Below are positions 34,001-40,236 of a stretch of 64,000 nucleotides of DNA, piece by piece. The stretch covers positions 55,068,079 through 55,132,078 of the forward strand of contig OY829327.1 in NCBI GenBank assembly GCA_963691655.1, read 5' to 3'. Both the position numbers and the translations under genes were made by a program. The notes beneath the pieces were generated by a model. The model saw only the letters and a list, made by a program, of their open reading frames with translations, did not search any database and was not told the DNA's origin. The stretch comes from Toxonevra muliebris (taxonomy: Eukaryota; Arthropoda; Insecta; Diptera; Pallopteridae). Numbering within the stretch: position 1 is the first letter of the stretch; the number at the start of each line of letters is the position of its first letter.

Positions 34001-34491
34001 CTAATGTAATTGACTCTGATAGTAATGACGCAGACGAGGAGTGGAAGGAGTCAAAGCAGTTGAAGCAGGAGGAAAAGAAGGAGAAGAATGCAGCCGGAGT
34101 AGACAACCATAATAACGATGATGATGACAATAACGACGCTGACGATATTGTTGACAAAACAAGCAATCAAGTGAATGTTGTTGAAGGTGGCGCCGATGCC
34201 AGCGCTGATGCTGATGGTTCTACCACTTTGGCAAGCACTTCAAAGGTAAACAAAAAGCGACGTCGCCGTCATCGTTCAAATGAAAGTGATTTCGATGATG
34301 TCAACAATGAAAATAACGTTGCTGCAGATTCCGATGCCGAGGAGCATGAAGACGAGAACAATGATGCACACTTTATTATACACAAGAAGAAGCTACACAC
34401 ATTGATTGCTAGCGAAGAAGAAGAAGAAAAGGGGATGCCTCCCAAGCGTCGTCGCATCGCTATCATTGATGATGATGACGACGATGACTAG
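1529..34491 (+). CDS. timeout: timeout / tim2 (TIMELESS orthologue), 3' part of gene, seven exons
   Basis: Join of exons 1529-1606, 1688-1736, 18822-18963, 27047-27252, 27603-27691, 32396-32599 and 32663-34491. All junctions are GT-AG and the phases match throughout. About 860 residues are visible; the N-terminal Timeless domain lies upstream of the window. The order matches the C-terminal half of TIMELESS/Timeout: an acidic linker, the KTFKFDDFAKR motif, helical repeats (LHRIAYGCSCPAMLYQ; RIFQQVF; ELLFYKS), two SANT/Myb-like modules (TWTEEQETELRFLFEEN and LWRPEEDEELRSLYDQH), then the PARP1-binding-type domain (about 32950-33265, with EAMENGNFQKLL and ENYWRIPIYLNSADL). A very acidic, lysine-rich tail of about 400 residues follows. 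Family knowledge: TIMELESS acts with TIPIN in the nucleus at replication forks and in checkpoint and cohesion functions; the insect paralogue timeless (clock) lacks this C-terminal arrangement. No break is seen in the visible exons. Introns of 17.1 kb and 8.1 kb are packed with transposons. Confidence 0.93.
1688..1736 (+). CDS. timeout: timeout exon b
   Basis: A 49-nt micro-exon (acceptor TTCATAG, donor GTAAAT) encoding DNGMVEKTFKFDDFAKR together with its neighbours. The motif E-x-x-F-x-x-x-x-F-x-x-R matches the conserved start of the C-terminal TIMELESS repeats. It is followed by a 17,085-bp intron that carries most of the mobile elements in the first third of the window. Confidence 0.85.
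1918..2950 (-). mobile_element. R1/LOA-like LINE 3' part: end of RT, RNase H and 3' tail
   Basis: On the - strand, 2945-2540 reads AKYLRVVLDSKL, a stop, then VIVRPIVTYNSLVWWDAM and MACVGITTPQAGLDIIL, the region after the reverse-transcriptase palm. At about 2465-2360 the RNase H signature MVNIWWVTGHSSIEGNEEAD appears in frame, followed by KLSRAGATLC. Frames are interrupted between these blocks. The 3' tail at about 2010-1918 contains ATCACAATGGGCC and ends near CTACCTAACCTCG; this tail resembles those at 30920-31000 and 60840-60870. Confidence 0.82.
2951..4776. other. timeout intron, no element recognised
   Basis: AT-rich sequence with poly(A)/poly(T) runs (e.g. 3247-3260). The short open frame at 3838-4026 has no recognisable motif or codon bias and is not called. 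Confidence 0.5.
4777..5530 (+). mobile_element. TTAA-ended MITE family, copy A (interrupted)
   Basis: Starts TTAACCCTTTCCTGCCCGAT at 4777, as does the inner end of copy C. It shares with copies at 13161-15103 and 22785-23310 the blocks ACATAAAATAAAGGTTTAAC, TTTTTCACGTTTGCTGGTTG, AAACCTAAGTGCAAAATTTT and CAGTGGTTGTCTGCAG. TTAA plus CCCTTT ends suggest a piggyBac-like non-autonomous element. It is split by the MITE at 4878-5214, and its right end is decayed so the limit near 5530 is approximate. Confidence 0.7.
4878..5214. mobile_element. small Tc1/mariner-like MITE nested in copy A
   Basis: A 337-bp insertion flanked by TA, beginning CAGTAGGT and ending ACCTACTG. Copies B and C of the host MITE lack this segment at the equivalent point, so it is a real insertion. 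Two internal direct repeats TTTTGATAACTTATTTTT lie near 4989 and 5184. No coding capacity. Confidence 0.65.
6990..7017. repeat. (GT)n microsatellite
   Basis: About 13 uninterrupted GT units after GTACATGT, a typical polymorphic dinucleotide repeat. Confidence 0.9.
8792..8842. repeat. 13-bp perfect inverted repeat
   Basis: AAAGTCGATTAAT (8792-8804) and its exact complement ATTAATCGACTTT (8830-8842) with a 25-bp loop. ATTC-like flanks extend the symmetry. Confidence 0.7.
9416..11554 (-). mobile_element. Tc1/mariner-like element with deleted transposase
   Basis: Ends ACGGGTGATGA (left) and TCATCACCCGT (right), each flanked by TA; 2139 bp. On the - strand, 10960-10850 holds DRSTEQSIERIIAKLE and then SSENNAAVADCG in another frame, resembling the helix-turn-helix part of the IS630-Tc1-mariner family with an 'ENIAAV' motif. 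At 10770-10620 FCEFLWPELDAMDLENRLFQ, a stop, then DGATCHTARVTLELLQEKF gives the second catalytic Asp. The first Asp region and the C-terminal part are gone. The left 1.1 kb contains a foldback repeat (9953-10165). Inactive. Confidence 0.75.
9953..10165. repeat. foldback repeat (family D, two arms)
   Basis: The left arm (about 9953-10045) reads GGGTTTTGCGAATAAGATTA..CGAATCTGGGGTC..CATCACGT. The right arm (about 10082-10165) is its imperfect reverse complement, with a ~36-bp spacer. Single arms recur at 12433-12515 and 29387-29480. Confidence 0.75.
11555..12432. other. timeout intron with a short hairpin
   Basis: AT-rich. The only structure seen is a perfect 13-bp inverted repeat, CCTTAAAATAAAA (12308-12320) and TTTTATTTTAAGG (12327-12339), with a 6-bp loop. 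Confidence 0.6.
12433..12515 (+). repeat. family D repeat, single arm
   Basis: GGGTTTTGCGAATAAGATG, CCTAGTGTTTCCGAATGAAT and CACGAATCTGG..CATCACGTCACGTTTT match the foldback arms at 9953-10165. Confidence 0.7.
12737..13005 (+). repeat. two-unit imperfect tandem repeat, ~126-bp unit
   Basis: Unit 1 (about 12737-12862) and unit 2 (about 12863-13000) share ACGGATTTTAT, ACGGCCA, ATAAT, AAAAGTGCAGTGG, GGTC(A/G)(T/C)TG and ATCTG(T/A)AGTCAG. The unit recurs only once, so it looks like a local duplication inside an unknown element. Confidence 0.7.
13070..13104. repeat. 11-bp perfect stem-loop
   Basis: AAACATCTCCT (13070-13080) and AGGAGATGTTT (13094-13104) with a 13-nt loop. It sits just past the tandem repeat and before copy B of the TTAA MITE. 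There is no sign of a helitron CTRR end next to it. Confidence 0.6.
13519..14498. mobile_element. TIR element nested in MITE copy B
   Basis: A 980-bp element beginning CACTGAGGAAAAAA and ending TTTTTTTTCTCGGTG, flanked by TA on both sides. It carries CTGTTATAT/CAACAGATTTT-type subterminal motifs at both ends and holds repeat E copy 1 (13676-14333). No transposase frame remains. Confidence 0.65.
13676..14333 (+). repeat. repeat E copy 1, ~650 bp with tRNA-like boxes
   Basis: Matches 16143-16773 over its whole length (AGCACGCAGCCACTT, AACGCGCTTACCAACTG, GAGAAACTGTAAATAAAAT, TTCGAGGTGGGTTAAAA, TTGTCTTTGTTTATCATTAT). On + there is an A box TAGCCTAGTTG (13683-13693) and B box AGTTCAAATCC (13732-13742). 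On - there is an A box TGGCACAGTTG (13946-13936) followed by GGTAAGCGCG and a B-like GGGTTGAGCC. It may be a SINE or a composite of tRNA-derived pieces. Confidence 0.7.
14549..15006. mobile_element. hAT-type MITE, 458 bp
   Basis: Ends TAGAGATGGGCGCGTG and (complement) TAGAGATGGGAGCGTG, flanked by 8-bp duplications ATGTAGAG and ATGCAGAG (7 of 8 identical). Many CACGTG/CACGCA motifs lie inside. It has no coding capacity. It is inserted in MITE copy B. Confidence 0.82.
15104..16142. other. timeout intron, no element recognised
   Basis: AT-rich sequence. The short frames at 15166-15437 and 15830-16176 have no motif or codon bias and are not called. Confidence 0.5.
16143..16773 (+). repeat. repeat E copy 2
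   Basis: Same family as 13676-14333 and in the same orientation, without the CACTGAGG ends. The - strand A box TGGCTCAGTTG (16374-16364) plus GGTAAGCGCG is closer to a tRNA than in copy 1. The + strand B box has decayed to AATTCAAATCT. Confidence 0.7.
16774..18821. other. timeout intron before exon c, nothing recognised
   Basis: AT-rich, with several ATACATATA-type stretches and a CAAA tetranucleotide run near 17764-17779. A T-rich tract precedes the exon c acceptor. Confidence 0.6.
18822..18963 (+). CDS. timeout: timeout exon c
   Basis: A 142-nt exon (acceptor TTTTTGCAG, donor GTGAGT). The split Arg codon completes correctly and the exon ends in phase 0. It encodes LLNPKIVRACTVVLSDW and LHRIAYGCSCPAMLYQ, matching the conserved helix pair of TIMELESS where vertebrates have an 'MLHRIAHDL..LLFQ' type sequence. 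Confidence 0.92.
18964..20610. other. timeout intron, simple repeats only
   Basis: A (GT)n run follows exon c (about 19026-19043). A CAG-rich patch lies at 19790-19825 (AGCAGCAGCAGTAGC). No gene or element was supported. Confidence 0.6.
20750..21367 (+). mobile_element. Jockey-clade LINE reverse-transcriptase fragment
   Basis: Reads WKCAEIIMIPKSNKPEN and SFRPISLLAIFSKIFEV. After frameshifts it continues HGTPEQYHRIVNIATDF, FLDIHEAFEKVWHQELLYKL, GSVLGPVLYSIFPCDLP and YPDDTAILASN, then QLDDVQQWL. The active-site YADD has become YPDD and the LDIxxAFD Asp has become Glu. Stops and frameshifts make it inactive. It ends where the tRNA-like segment begins. Confidence 0.85.
21368..21560 (+). mobile_element. 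tRNA-like (SINE-type) insertion
   Basis: Contains a B box in tRNA context, CAGGTTCGATTCCCAGATGG (21411-21430), preceded by TTGACTGGAGTTCCATCTG. It starts where the RT reading frame above breaks off after QQWL. Its 3' limit is uncertain. No clear A box, so this may be a decayed SINE head. Confidence 0.5.
22041..23570. mobile_element. hAT-like element with CAGGGATG ends
   Basis: Left end CAGGGATGTAAACCGG, right end complement CAGGGATGTGAACCCAAC, with CAGRG-type hAT termini. Motifs of GAACCAAAC type are repeated near both ends (22077-22165 and 23505-23560), as in hAT subterminal regions. No 8-bp duplication is visible. It contains MITE copy C. No transposase frame was seen. Confidence 0.62.
22785..23310 (-). 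mobile_element. TTAA-ended MITE family, copy C (uninterrupted)
   Basis: 526 bp from TTAACCCTTTGACGCC (22785) to the complement of TTAACTTTTTCTTACCCAAT (23310), with TTAA at both outer ends. In reverse orientation it matches copies A and B throughout, and serves as the empty-site reference for their insertions. Confidence 0.75.
23571..24055. other. timeout intron, nothing recognised
   Basis: Non-coding, no repeats or motifs supported. Confidence 0.5.
24090..24330 (+). mobile_element. second Jockey-type RT fragment
   Basis: Reads CFRNIQKFANHQFDFQQQHD, TIEQFHSLVD, then CTTAFPDILQAFDRV and EGFLYKLKNMLPKNF. This is the 'HQFGFR..HST' to 'DI..AFD..WH..LLYKL' span of a Jockey-like RT. It differs from the copy at 20.8 kb (TIEQFH versus PEQYHR), so it is a separate element. 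It ends abruptly before the RTE fragment. Confidence 0.8.
24440..25860 (-). mobile_element. RTE-like LINE fragment (RT to C-terminus)
   Basis: On the - strand from 25774: YNITSKITGKSNKA, VRSKDGTLLTRRIEQ, then (25361) LLSIMSKVLSSILLSRIKMK and LRKQQTGFRSNHVE with the RT fingers/palm. Decayed FDDCSTALDSSHSGIIWKAL follows, and at 24829-24638 WHTTEFLTTKIQSFVNRCL and RILKVWLPNVISNNVL with KLRKWRW. This order is that of the RTE clade C-terminus. Several stops and shifts; the YADD box is not in a clean frame. The fragment extends downstream to about 24440 (KNAEKRNRRF). Confidence 0.8.
25861..27046. other. timeout intron before exon d
   Basis: Non-coding; short CTGTCTGTCTAT repeats near 26697-26745. 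No gene supported. Confidence 0.55.
27047..27252 (+). CDS. timeout: timeout exon d
   Basis: A 206-nt exon (acceptor TTGTGCAG, donor GTAAGT). It encodes AKLFRIFQQVFHAP, RRLGIYILRKFVETA and YAELLFYKSIKEANE, the helical region that ends with the 'ELLFWK'-type motif of TIMELESS. It ends with two bases of a Ser codon completed by the next exon. Confidence 0.93.
27603..27691 (+). CDS. timeout: timeout exon e (first SANT-like module)
   Basis: An 89-nt exon (acceptor AATACAG, donor GTAAGT). It encodes TKGTWTEEQETELRFLFEEN, the W-x(3)-E-x(3)-L-x-x-L/F signature of a Myb/SANT-like helix. The module continues in the next exon after a 4.7-kb intron. Confidence 0.92.
27692..28836. other. timeout intron, nothing recognised
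   Basis: Contains GATGAT-rich stretches (27830-27890). The - frame at 28233-28454 has no recognised motif. Position 28568 begins CAGTCCGCGATAAAAAAGG, which resembles a Tc1-type end, but no partner end was found. Confidence 0.5.
28837..29891. mobile_element. hAT-like shell with G-rich ends
   Basis: Left CAGGGCCGTAGCCAGAA, right complement CAAGGCCGTATTTAGGGGG, each next to a run of G (28870-28890 and 29839-29853). 1055 bp, no coding frame, no target duplication seen. It contains a family D repeat (29387-29480). Confidence 0.5.
29387..29480 (+). repeat. family D repeat, single arm
   Basis: GGGTTTTGCTAATAAGATGGC and ACGAATCTGAGGTCAAAAAC with CCATCACGTAACGTTTT match the arms at 9953-10165. Confidence 0.65.
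30070..30560 (-). mobile_element. Tc1-like transposase remnant
   Basis: On the - strand, 30553-30242 is an open frame with a helix-turn-helix-like segment (RLTHGMIAEELSMNAMVVS; STRWVPRISTDAQK). It then runs, frame-shifted, into LDMAEKQKSSLCY and KTLIFQQDYATIHTAKCF (about 30135-30085), where FQQD carries the second catalytic Asp. The stretch between HTH and core is far too short, so the middle is deleted. TIRs were not found. Confidence 0.68.
30920..31234 (-). mobile_element. tRNA-derived SINE, complete, with 10-bp target duplication
   Basis: 315 bp on the - strand between perfect repeats ATATCCTATA (30910-30919 and 31235-31244). The head has A box TAGCCTAGTGG, an anticodon-arm-like CTAGACTTTCATCTGGG (loop CTTTCAT, would-be anticodon TTC) and B box GGTTCGATTCCCG. 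A body of ~150 bp follows. The tail contains GTGGTATCACAATGGGCCG and ends in repeated AACCT rather than poly(A). The tail resembles the LINE tails at 1918-2010 and 60840-60870. Confidence 0.85.
31245..32395. other. timeout intron before exon f
   Basis: Non-coding AT-rich sequence; GAAGAAGAAG run at 32190-32203 and a T-rich tract before the exon f acceptor. Confidence 0.6.
32396..32599 (+). CDS. timeout: timeout exon f (end of first, start of second SANT-like module)
   Basis: A 204-nt exon (acceptor TGTGCAG). The donor GTTGGT is weak, but the phases on both sides fit. It encodes VIDWILENLIDKTRTRRG, KKLKELGLLF and then LWRPEEDEELRSLYDQH, a repeat of the module in exon e. Reading on past the donor gives a stop within three codons. 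Confidence 0.92.
32663..34491 (+). CDS. timeout: timeout terminal exon (PARP1-binding-type domain and acidic tail)
   Basis: A 1829-nt last exon (acceptor TTGTTACAG) ending at TAG 34489-34491. It begins with CLQRILDEFEDRRNKPQI, finishing the second SANT-like module. A basic patch (KQRKRKPKKK) follows. Positions about 32950-33265 encode the domain that aligns with the PARP1-binding region of mammalian TIMELESS (PLDVGTVRALLAQ; EAMENGNFQKLLVALGI; YWRIPIYLNSADLKL). The remaining ~400 residues are low-complexity Asp/Glu/Lys with Ser-Asp-Asp-Glu clusters that look like casein-kinase-2 sites, and end in KRRRIAII followed by seven Asp. The long opposite-strand open frames here are shadows of the biased GAT/GAA codons. 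Confidence 0.95.
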
Positions 34492-34776
34492 AATATTGTT
34501 TTTTTTTTTTCATTACTTTATTTTCATTCTTTTTATACTTCATATACTACTTTTTTTTATTTGTTTGCTGCTACTTGCATGCAATTTAATTTTGCAACAC
34601 TTTGCATCATCGTGTACGTACTGACAATTTCATTTAAGCCATGAATGTTCCCTATCAACACGAGCTTTGTGTGTGTGTGTGTGTACTTCATATTTTAATT
34701 GATGGCAAATCTTCGTCTCTGATGTTGGACGTTGAAAAACTTGAGTTGACTTTCATATTAAAGTGATTGTCAATAT

Positions 34777-34922
34777 AATAAAAAATCATAATTACATAAC
34801 TTTTAAGTGAAGTTGCACGCACATGATGCCAATAATGCTACCACAAAACAAAATTGCCAGTACTTTTTTATTTATATTAATTTAAAGTTATTGTACTTTC
34901 ATAATTTCTTTTCATCAATAAA
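34777..34922 (+). terminator. timeout: candidate poly(A) signals of timeout
   Basis: AATAAA hexamers occur at 34777-34782 and 34917-34922, about 285 and 425 bp after the stop codon. Between the stop and these lie T-rich runs and a short GT repeat (about 34665-34684). Which signal is used cannot be told from sequence. Confidence 0.5.
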
Positions 34923-35398
34923 ATGCTTTTAAACAATTTTAAATTGTAAAAGATTTTGTATCCACATGTCTACAGATTTTTTAAGCCTCAAATATGAAAA
35001 TTTACAGGAAAGCAAAACTGATTTTTCAGCAACTAACACCGCGTTCAACAGTGTCACTTACAATAATTGCACACTAGGTAGGTAATATTAGTTAACTAGT
35101 ATTCAGTTAAGTGACATCTATGAGATTAACCGTGATGATCTAGAGTACGACCGATTACAATTTTTGGCCTAACCGATGATAGACTATCGCAAAAGGATTG
35201 GCCAAAACCGATGCCAATACATATGTACAGTAAAAACCAAAATTACTGAGTGGCGGCTCTCGCGATCGATAATGTGTAAGCATCAGTGTTAAACTGCAAA
35301 TATACTTTCAACTGATATTTATTTTTTTACTTCATTTAATCATTTATTTACTTAGTCCATGACTATAAAGTTTTTATAGACTAATTAAAAGAGACATT
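34923..35398. other. intergenic, nothing recognised
   Basis: Sequence after the timeout poly(A) signals. No frame, TIR or tRNA-like motif. Confidence 0.5.
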
Positions 35399-36684
35399 CA
35401 GGCATGTTCCAGAATCCGAGTGAAAGTGAATTTGAATTCGAGTGAAATTGTTTTTGGTGTTCTAGAAACCGAGTGAATTCATATTCACTATTTTGTTTTA
35501 ACTCGTTGTAATGTTTGAAACTCGCTGTAATTTTCAATCAGCTGATTGTTGGCGCAATGAAAGAAAAACCAAACAAGTTGTGAAAATTTAAAAATATTAA
35601 TGCTTTAATTGTATATGCGCTAAATATTGAAGCCAAAAAGCAATGTGCTAGCGTAAAAATTAAAAGGCGAACATTAACAGCGGCAGCGTTGGCAGCCGTG
35701 GAAGTGGCTGATGTGGAAGAGGCGGCGGTACTAGGGGCAGCAGAAGGAGCAGCAACGACCACAGCATCTATCGAGGTGGACGGCATTTCCTCATTGGAGC
35801 TTGTGCTGTCTACATTTTGGAAGTGGAAGGGGGACCAAACTGTGTAGTTCCGGTTACACCTTCAATTACCGTGTAAATTCCACATATTTGGGCAATTGAC
35901 TCTTCTGTGGAAGACAAAACGAACTTATAGGCCGTCGCGGGTCGCTCTAGCGTTGGAGTTCTGCGCTATTTTCTTCCTAATACTTTGTCTTCTAATCCAT
36001 CCAAACTTATTTATGTGTTTAATTAGAAAAATGCATACAAAAATATATGTATGAAATCACCTTTTTCCAATCAGATACATGTCCGTTTTCAATTGTCGTC
36101 GCAGTGTTTCTACTTTTGGTTGGTTGGTTAAAGAGACTGACCCACAGTAGACCCACTGTTAGTCAGAAATAGCACTATAACGCCGTTTTGAAACCACTTT
36201 CTCACCTAACTAAAATTAAAGCTGGACTCTTACTACTCCAGCTGGGCTCTTACCAACCCCGTGGAGTTTACGTAATCTATCAGATTCTTTGGACTGACTG
36301 CCGAGCAATCGGACAGGTCAGGAAATACTTTCTCAAGAAGATGTCTTGATGCTTCTTCATAAACTTGAGGAATAAGGCATCCTGAAAGGAGTTCTTATGC
36401 TTTCGCCTTGAAATTTTTATTTTCATTCATATATTTTATACTTGATAAATTTTTTATTAAATTTACTTACATTTTTGCTCCGACTGGTCTATTTCACTTG
36501 TTGCTGCTAAAGTGAATTCAAATCACTTTTTTTTTGTGAATTCGGTTTCTAGAACATGCGAATTCGTTCGAAATTAACTTTTAACAACGAGTAAGAAAAG
36601 TAAGTGAATTCAAGAACACCAAACAGTGAAATTGATATGATTTCAATTCACTTTCACTCGAGAGTGAATTCTGGAACATGCCTG
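35399..36684. mobile_element. long-TIR DNA element, 1286 bp
   Basis: Starts CAGGCATGTTCCAGAAT; the right end is its complement. Similarity extends over ~120 bp each side (GAGTGAAAGTGAATT, TTTGGTGTTCT, TTCACT, ACTCGTTG), so the ends form a long imperfect inverted repeat. Both sides are flanked by ATT, perhaps a 3-bp duplication. The GC-richer inside has no recognisable transposase; the alanine/serine-rich frame at 35786-35538 (-) is compositional. Confidence 0.72.
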
Positions 36685-36889
36685 ATTGAAATTATTAGGA
36701 GTAATTTAGGATAACTCTGAATTATTCGTTCATTTTATTCCAAATCCGTAAACCATTTTCTGTCGTCTTATAGCATTCGATATATGTATGTGTTTGTTGG
36801 TCATCATTATGTCCTTGTTTTCGTTTCCTAAATGAAATATTTGAATATTCTTACATGAGATTAATTATTTTAAAGGAACTCTTTATGTA

Positions 36890-37873
36890 GGATAAAGTGA
36901 GGTACCTTTGACACTTAATTTTCAAAGGCTTGTAATTCCGAAAATTTGTAGATTTTAAAAGATGTAGCTGTTTTTACGACATTGATTTTTCTTCAAACCT
37001 CGAAAAACTATATTTTTATAAAAACTGCATCACTATTTTTTTTGTATTTTTTCCAAAAAACCCATTTTGTCAAGTGCCCCAGGCACGGGGCACATTTGAC
37101 TCTACAAGGCGCACATTTGACAAGGGTCAATAACTTTGTCATATGTCTATATATAAAAATTAAAATATGTGTGTATATCTCGTGTGTTCTGACTATTATT
37201 ATTTGCCCTTTATTTATCAAAATTTTCATTTGAAATTTCATAATGATGCATTATGTCTCTGGTCATAAGATATGCATTGTCTGAGTTCAACATTACAAGT
37301 GGATGTGGCACAGTACTGAAATTTTGCGCAAGGACGTCGATTGACAATGTCATACTACAGGAAAAACGTGGATGGAATTGGGAAAGGGGTAAAACTCTAA
37401 AATTTAATATGAAAGACTTTAAATGTTGTCCTATTTACCCCATATTTTTCGGAGGCTGATGTAACCGTTTCATGCTTATTTCTAATATCTGAAATAGCTC
37501 TCTTCACTTTCGCACCGATTTGTCTTTTTAGCTACGTGCCATATCTTAAAATATGTATAAACAGAAAATATAAAAATTGTATTCTAAATACGTAAATCTG
37601 CAATATAGGGAACAATTGATATATGTCAATTTATCTTGTTTTATTTTCACAAAACTCACTTTTATTTTGTTAACATTGAAGAGCACTGCTAACAAATTTT
37701 GCTACACTTTTTTAAAAAACAGTTACTAATACAGTTAATAATTCACAAAACGCTTACATAGTAGTTGTCGAAAATAACATCAGCGTTAGCAAATTTAAAA
37801 AAATACGTTTTACGTCATACTGAAAATGGCAAAGTCAAATGTGCCCCGGTGTCAAAGGTACCCCACTTTACCC
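36890..37873. mobile_element. TIR element with GGGGCACATTTGAC repeats
   Basis: Left GGATAAAGTGAGGTACCTTT and right complement GGGTAAAGTGGGGTACCTTT, both running on into GACAC, flanked by TA; 984 bp. The motif GGGGCACATTTGAC occurs near 37087-37100, with a GCGCACATTTGAC variant at about 37109-37121, and inverted near the right end (37834-37847), suggesting subterminal binding sites. No transposase seen. Confidence 0.7.
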
Positions 37874-38069
37874 TACTTACTTACATGTTCAAATTTGTTT
37901 CATTTTTCGCAGTTGTTAAACTTCAAATATCAGGCGATGTAGACAATTTGATAGATATTTTATTGTATAAAAATAATATCTTTTTGTTTTTATTGTTTTG
38001 ATATTTTGTAATACGTGTTTAAATATGAAATGCGGTTTTTGCCTAAAAAAGACACATTTTCAATTAAGA

Positions 38070-38625
38070 AAATGAATGGATTCCGTTCCAGTACCACTCC
38101 TCTGGCTAATCATCCATCAAGTCAATTTTTCATTTCTTCGTACAAATTGGAGTGCTGTTCCGAAAGTCCGTGCTGAAGCGATTGAAACAAGTAGTAGTCG
38201 GAAAAAGCCAAGTCTGGTGAATACAGCTGGCGGGGTAAAACGTGCGAGGTTTTCCAAGTAGTTTTTAACACAATGCTCAACATGAGACCGCGCAATGTCA
38301 TGTTTTAAAAGATTTTATCGTATCCTTGGGCATATTTTTATCGTTTTTCTTTCGGTATCGTTCAGCAGTAATTATTTTACCAGGTTTTAGCCGTTTATAG
38401 TAGACAGCTCCCATCTTCAAATTTTCTCGATGGTTCTCCTTGGTCATTGTTACTGACGTCAAAATCACCACTTTTAAATCATCGTTCATAAGTGTCTTGG
38501 CTTGGATAACCATCAGCAGCCGTTTTCTTCAAATGAAAGAAGGTTATTAACCTTCCCCGCAAAACTTCTTTTGCTGGTAAAATTCGACATTTTTGAAGCG
38601 TAAAAAATATTTTATTTGTACAACC
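38070..38625 (-). mobile_element. mariner (DD34D) transposase remnant
   Basis: On the - strand: YPSQDTYERSFKSGDFDVSN and GEPSRKFED from the N-terminal HTH region, then directly MGAVYYKRLKPGKIITAERY from the catalytic core. After a shift comes HVEHCVKNYLE and YSPDLAFSDYYLFQSLQHGL, carrying the third catalytic Asp of mariners. The middle part, with the first Asp, is deleted; the second-Asp segment is decayed. Confidence 0.78.
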
Positions 38626-39057
38626 GCAACCTAAGATATTCTCGATCTTATTGACAAATGTCTACTTTCCAAAACGCCATGTTAATTATCCTCGATACCA
38701 TACGCAATAGTTATGCCATATGTTAGTTAAAACCACACTTGATATTTATAACCTATTATGTAATTAAAGTGGCTGTCATACTATAAATACTTTGCAGAAA
38801 GTGATGTACACAGTAGGAGTCAAACCAACCAACCAAGTTGGTTGAGGTGCCGCCTGGGTGACAAAATAGCAAAAAAAACTTTTATACTATCCTGTGAAGT
38901 GTAGAGATTTCAGCCTGAAAATATGCTGTATTATAATTATTATTTGGAGGATCGTAATCAAGGGGGTCAAGGTTCCCAGATTTTTGGGATATTAATTTCA
39001 CTTGAAAAATTTGAAATAACATGAAAAAAAAATTTTTAAGAAAAGCGTTCGCCTCGG

Positions 39058-39110
39058 CGGGAATCGAACCCGGGACCCCTGAGATGATAGGCGGTTATAT
39101 TTTGTAGTTT
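39058..39110 (-). mobile_element. tRNA-derived 3' half
   Basis: The - strand reads GGGGTCCCGGGTTCGATTCC (complement of 39064-39083) then CGCCGAGGCGAACGC: a perfect B box in a T-arm. No matching A box or acceptor 5' strand lies upstream on that strand, so it is not a tRNA gene but a tRNA-derived fragment or truncated SINE. Confidence 0.6.
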
Positions 39111-39429
39111 TTTCTTTTGTTATTCGTACCAGATTATACTATTATTTTGATTAGAATAAATGAAATGACTTCTTTTTTTTAAAGAACCCAGTGACCTTCT
39201 TACAGTGTAGTGTGGTTATATGGTTTATGCTTTTAGGGATGGGATGAAATAGTTTGTCATTTCACTCCCATATAAAATATATTCAGAGTGCCGCTATAAG
39301 ATTTGAGCACGATGAAACTTGTGAACAAATAAATCAAATTACTTCTGAACTAGTTAACATTTTAAAAAGAATAAAAACGTTTTATTAACAGAAATTTCAT
39401 TCATGTTTTTATTCATCAAAAACATATTT

Positions 39430-40236
39430 TTTTGCTTTTAATAAAAATTCTAATTTTTTTCGAAATGCCTTCCATTAAGCTTTTAATAGTTATTTCAGAA
39501 TTTTTTTTACTTGATGACAGTCACTTTTTGGAAAAACTGGTAACTTTTACAGCAATCTGTATTGTGCCCTTCATAGTCCTTTTACCAGAGCCTAATATTT
39601 TTCTATTGGTCTGAGTTCTAGGTAGTTAAGTGGATTCGCATATCTGGGTACAAGTGTGTCATTATTCTTTTCGTACCATTCAACTGCTGCTTTACTGTAA
39701 TGGCACGCAGCCAAATCAGTCCCAAAGAAAGTAGAAACCACGTGCTGCTTTAGGAATGGCAAAAATCATTTTTTGGAGACACCCCCGGTGTTGATTGTCC
39801 CAGTTGTTACAAATGAGCTGCTTCGTCTATCACAGCTACAGATTGCCTGCCACACCAAAAACTTCTCCTCGACACTTCCTCTACGATCTGCAGCCTAAAA
39901 ATAGACACCTGGAAACTGTGAAAAGTCACCCAGTACATAGCTCTCATCATCCATAATGCTGCAATCAAAATTCCTTATGAAATGACGGTGCAATATTTTG
40001 GCTCGCTCTTTTGCCTCACTGTTCTTCTTCAAATTTCTGTCTGGAACTTTTTGGACCTTGTATGACTTTAGCCCTTCCTTATTAAACCCCTTCTTTTTGC
40101 CACTTCCTTGCTTCCTAATAATGGTCAGGCGTTCATTGTATACTTTAATAGCATACAAAACGGTATTTCGCGAAACCCGTTGATTTTCATTGCGCAGTCT
40201 AAAAATTTTATCACCCACTTTTACTTTATTGCTCAT
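39430..40236 (-). mobile_element. Tc1/mariner-like transposase remnant, DD37E-type spacing
   Basis: The open frame 40236-39895 has an HTH-like part (NENQRVSRNTVLYAIKVYNE; GSGKKKG) and CSIMDDESYVLGDFSQFPG with the first catalytic Asp. Downstream frames give FLVWQAICSCDRRSSSFVT, TDLAACHYSKAAVEWYEKN and NPLNYLELRPIEKY. Counting from Asp of TDLAACH to Glu of PIEKY gives 37 residues between them, as in DD37E elements known from mosquitoes. Frameshifts and stops disrupt it. TIRs not identified. Confidence 0.75.
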
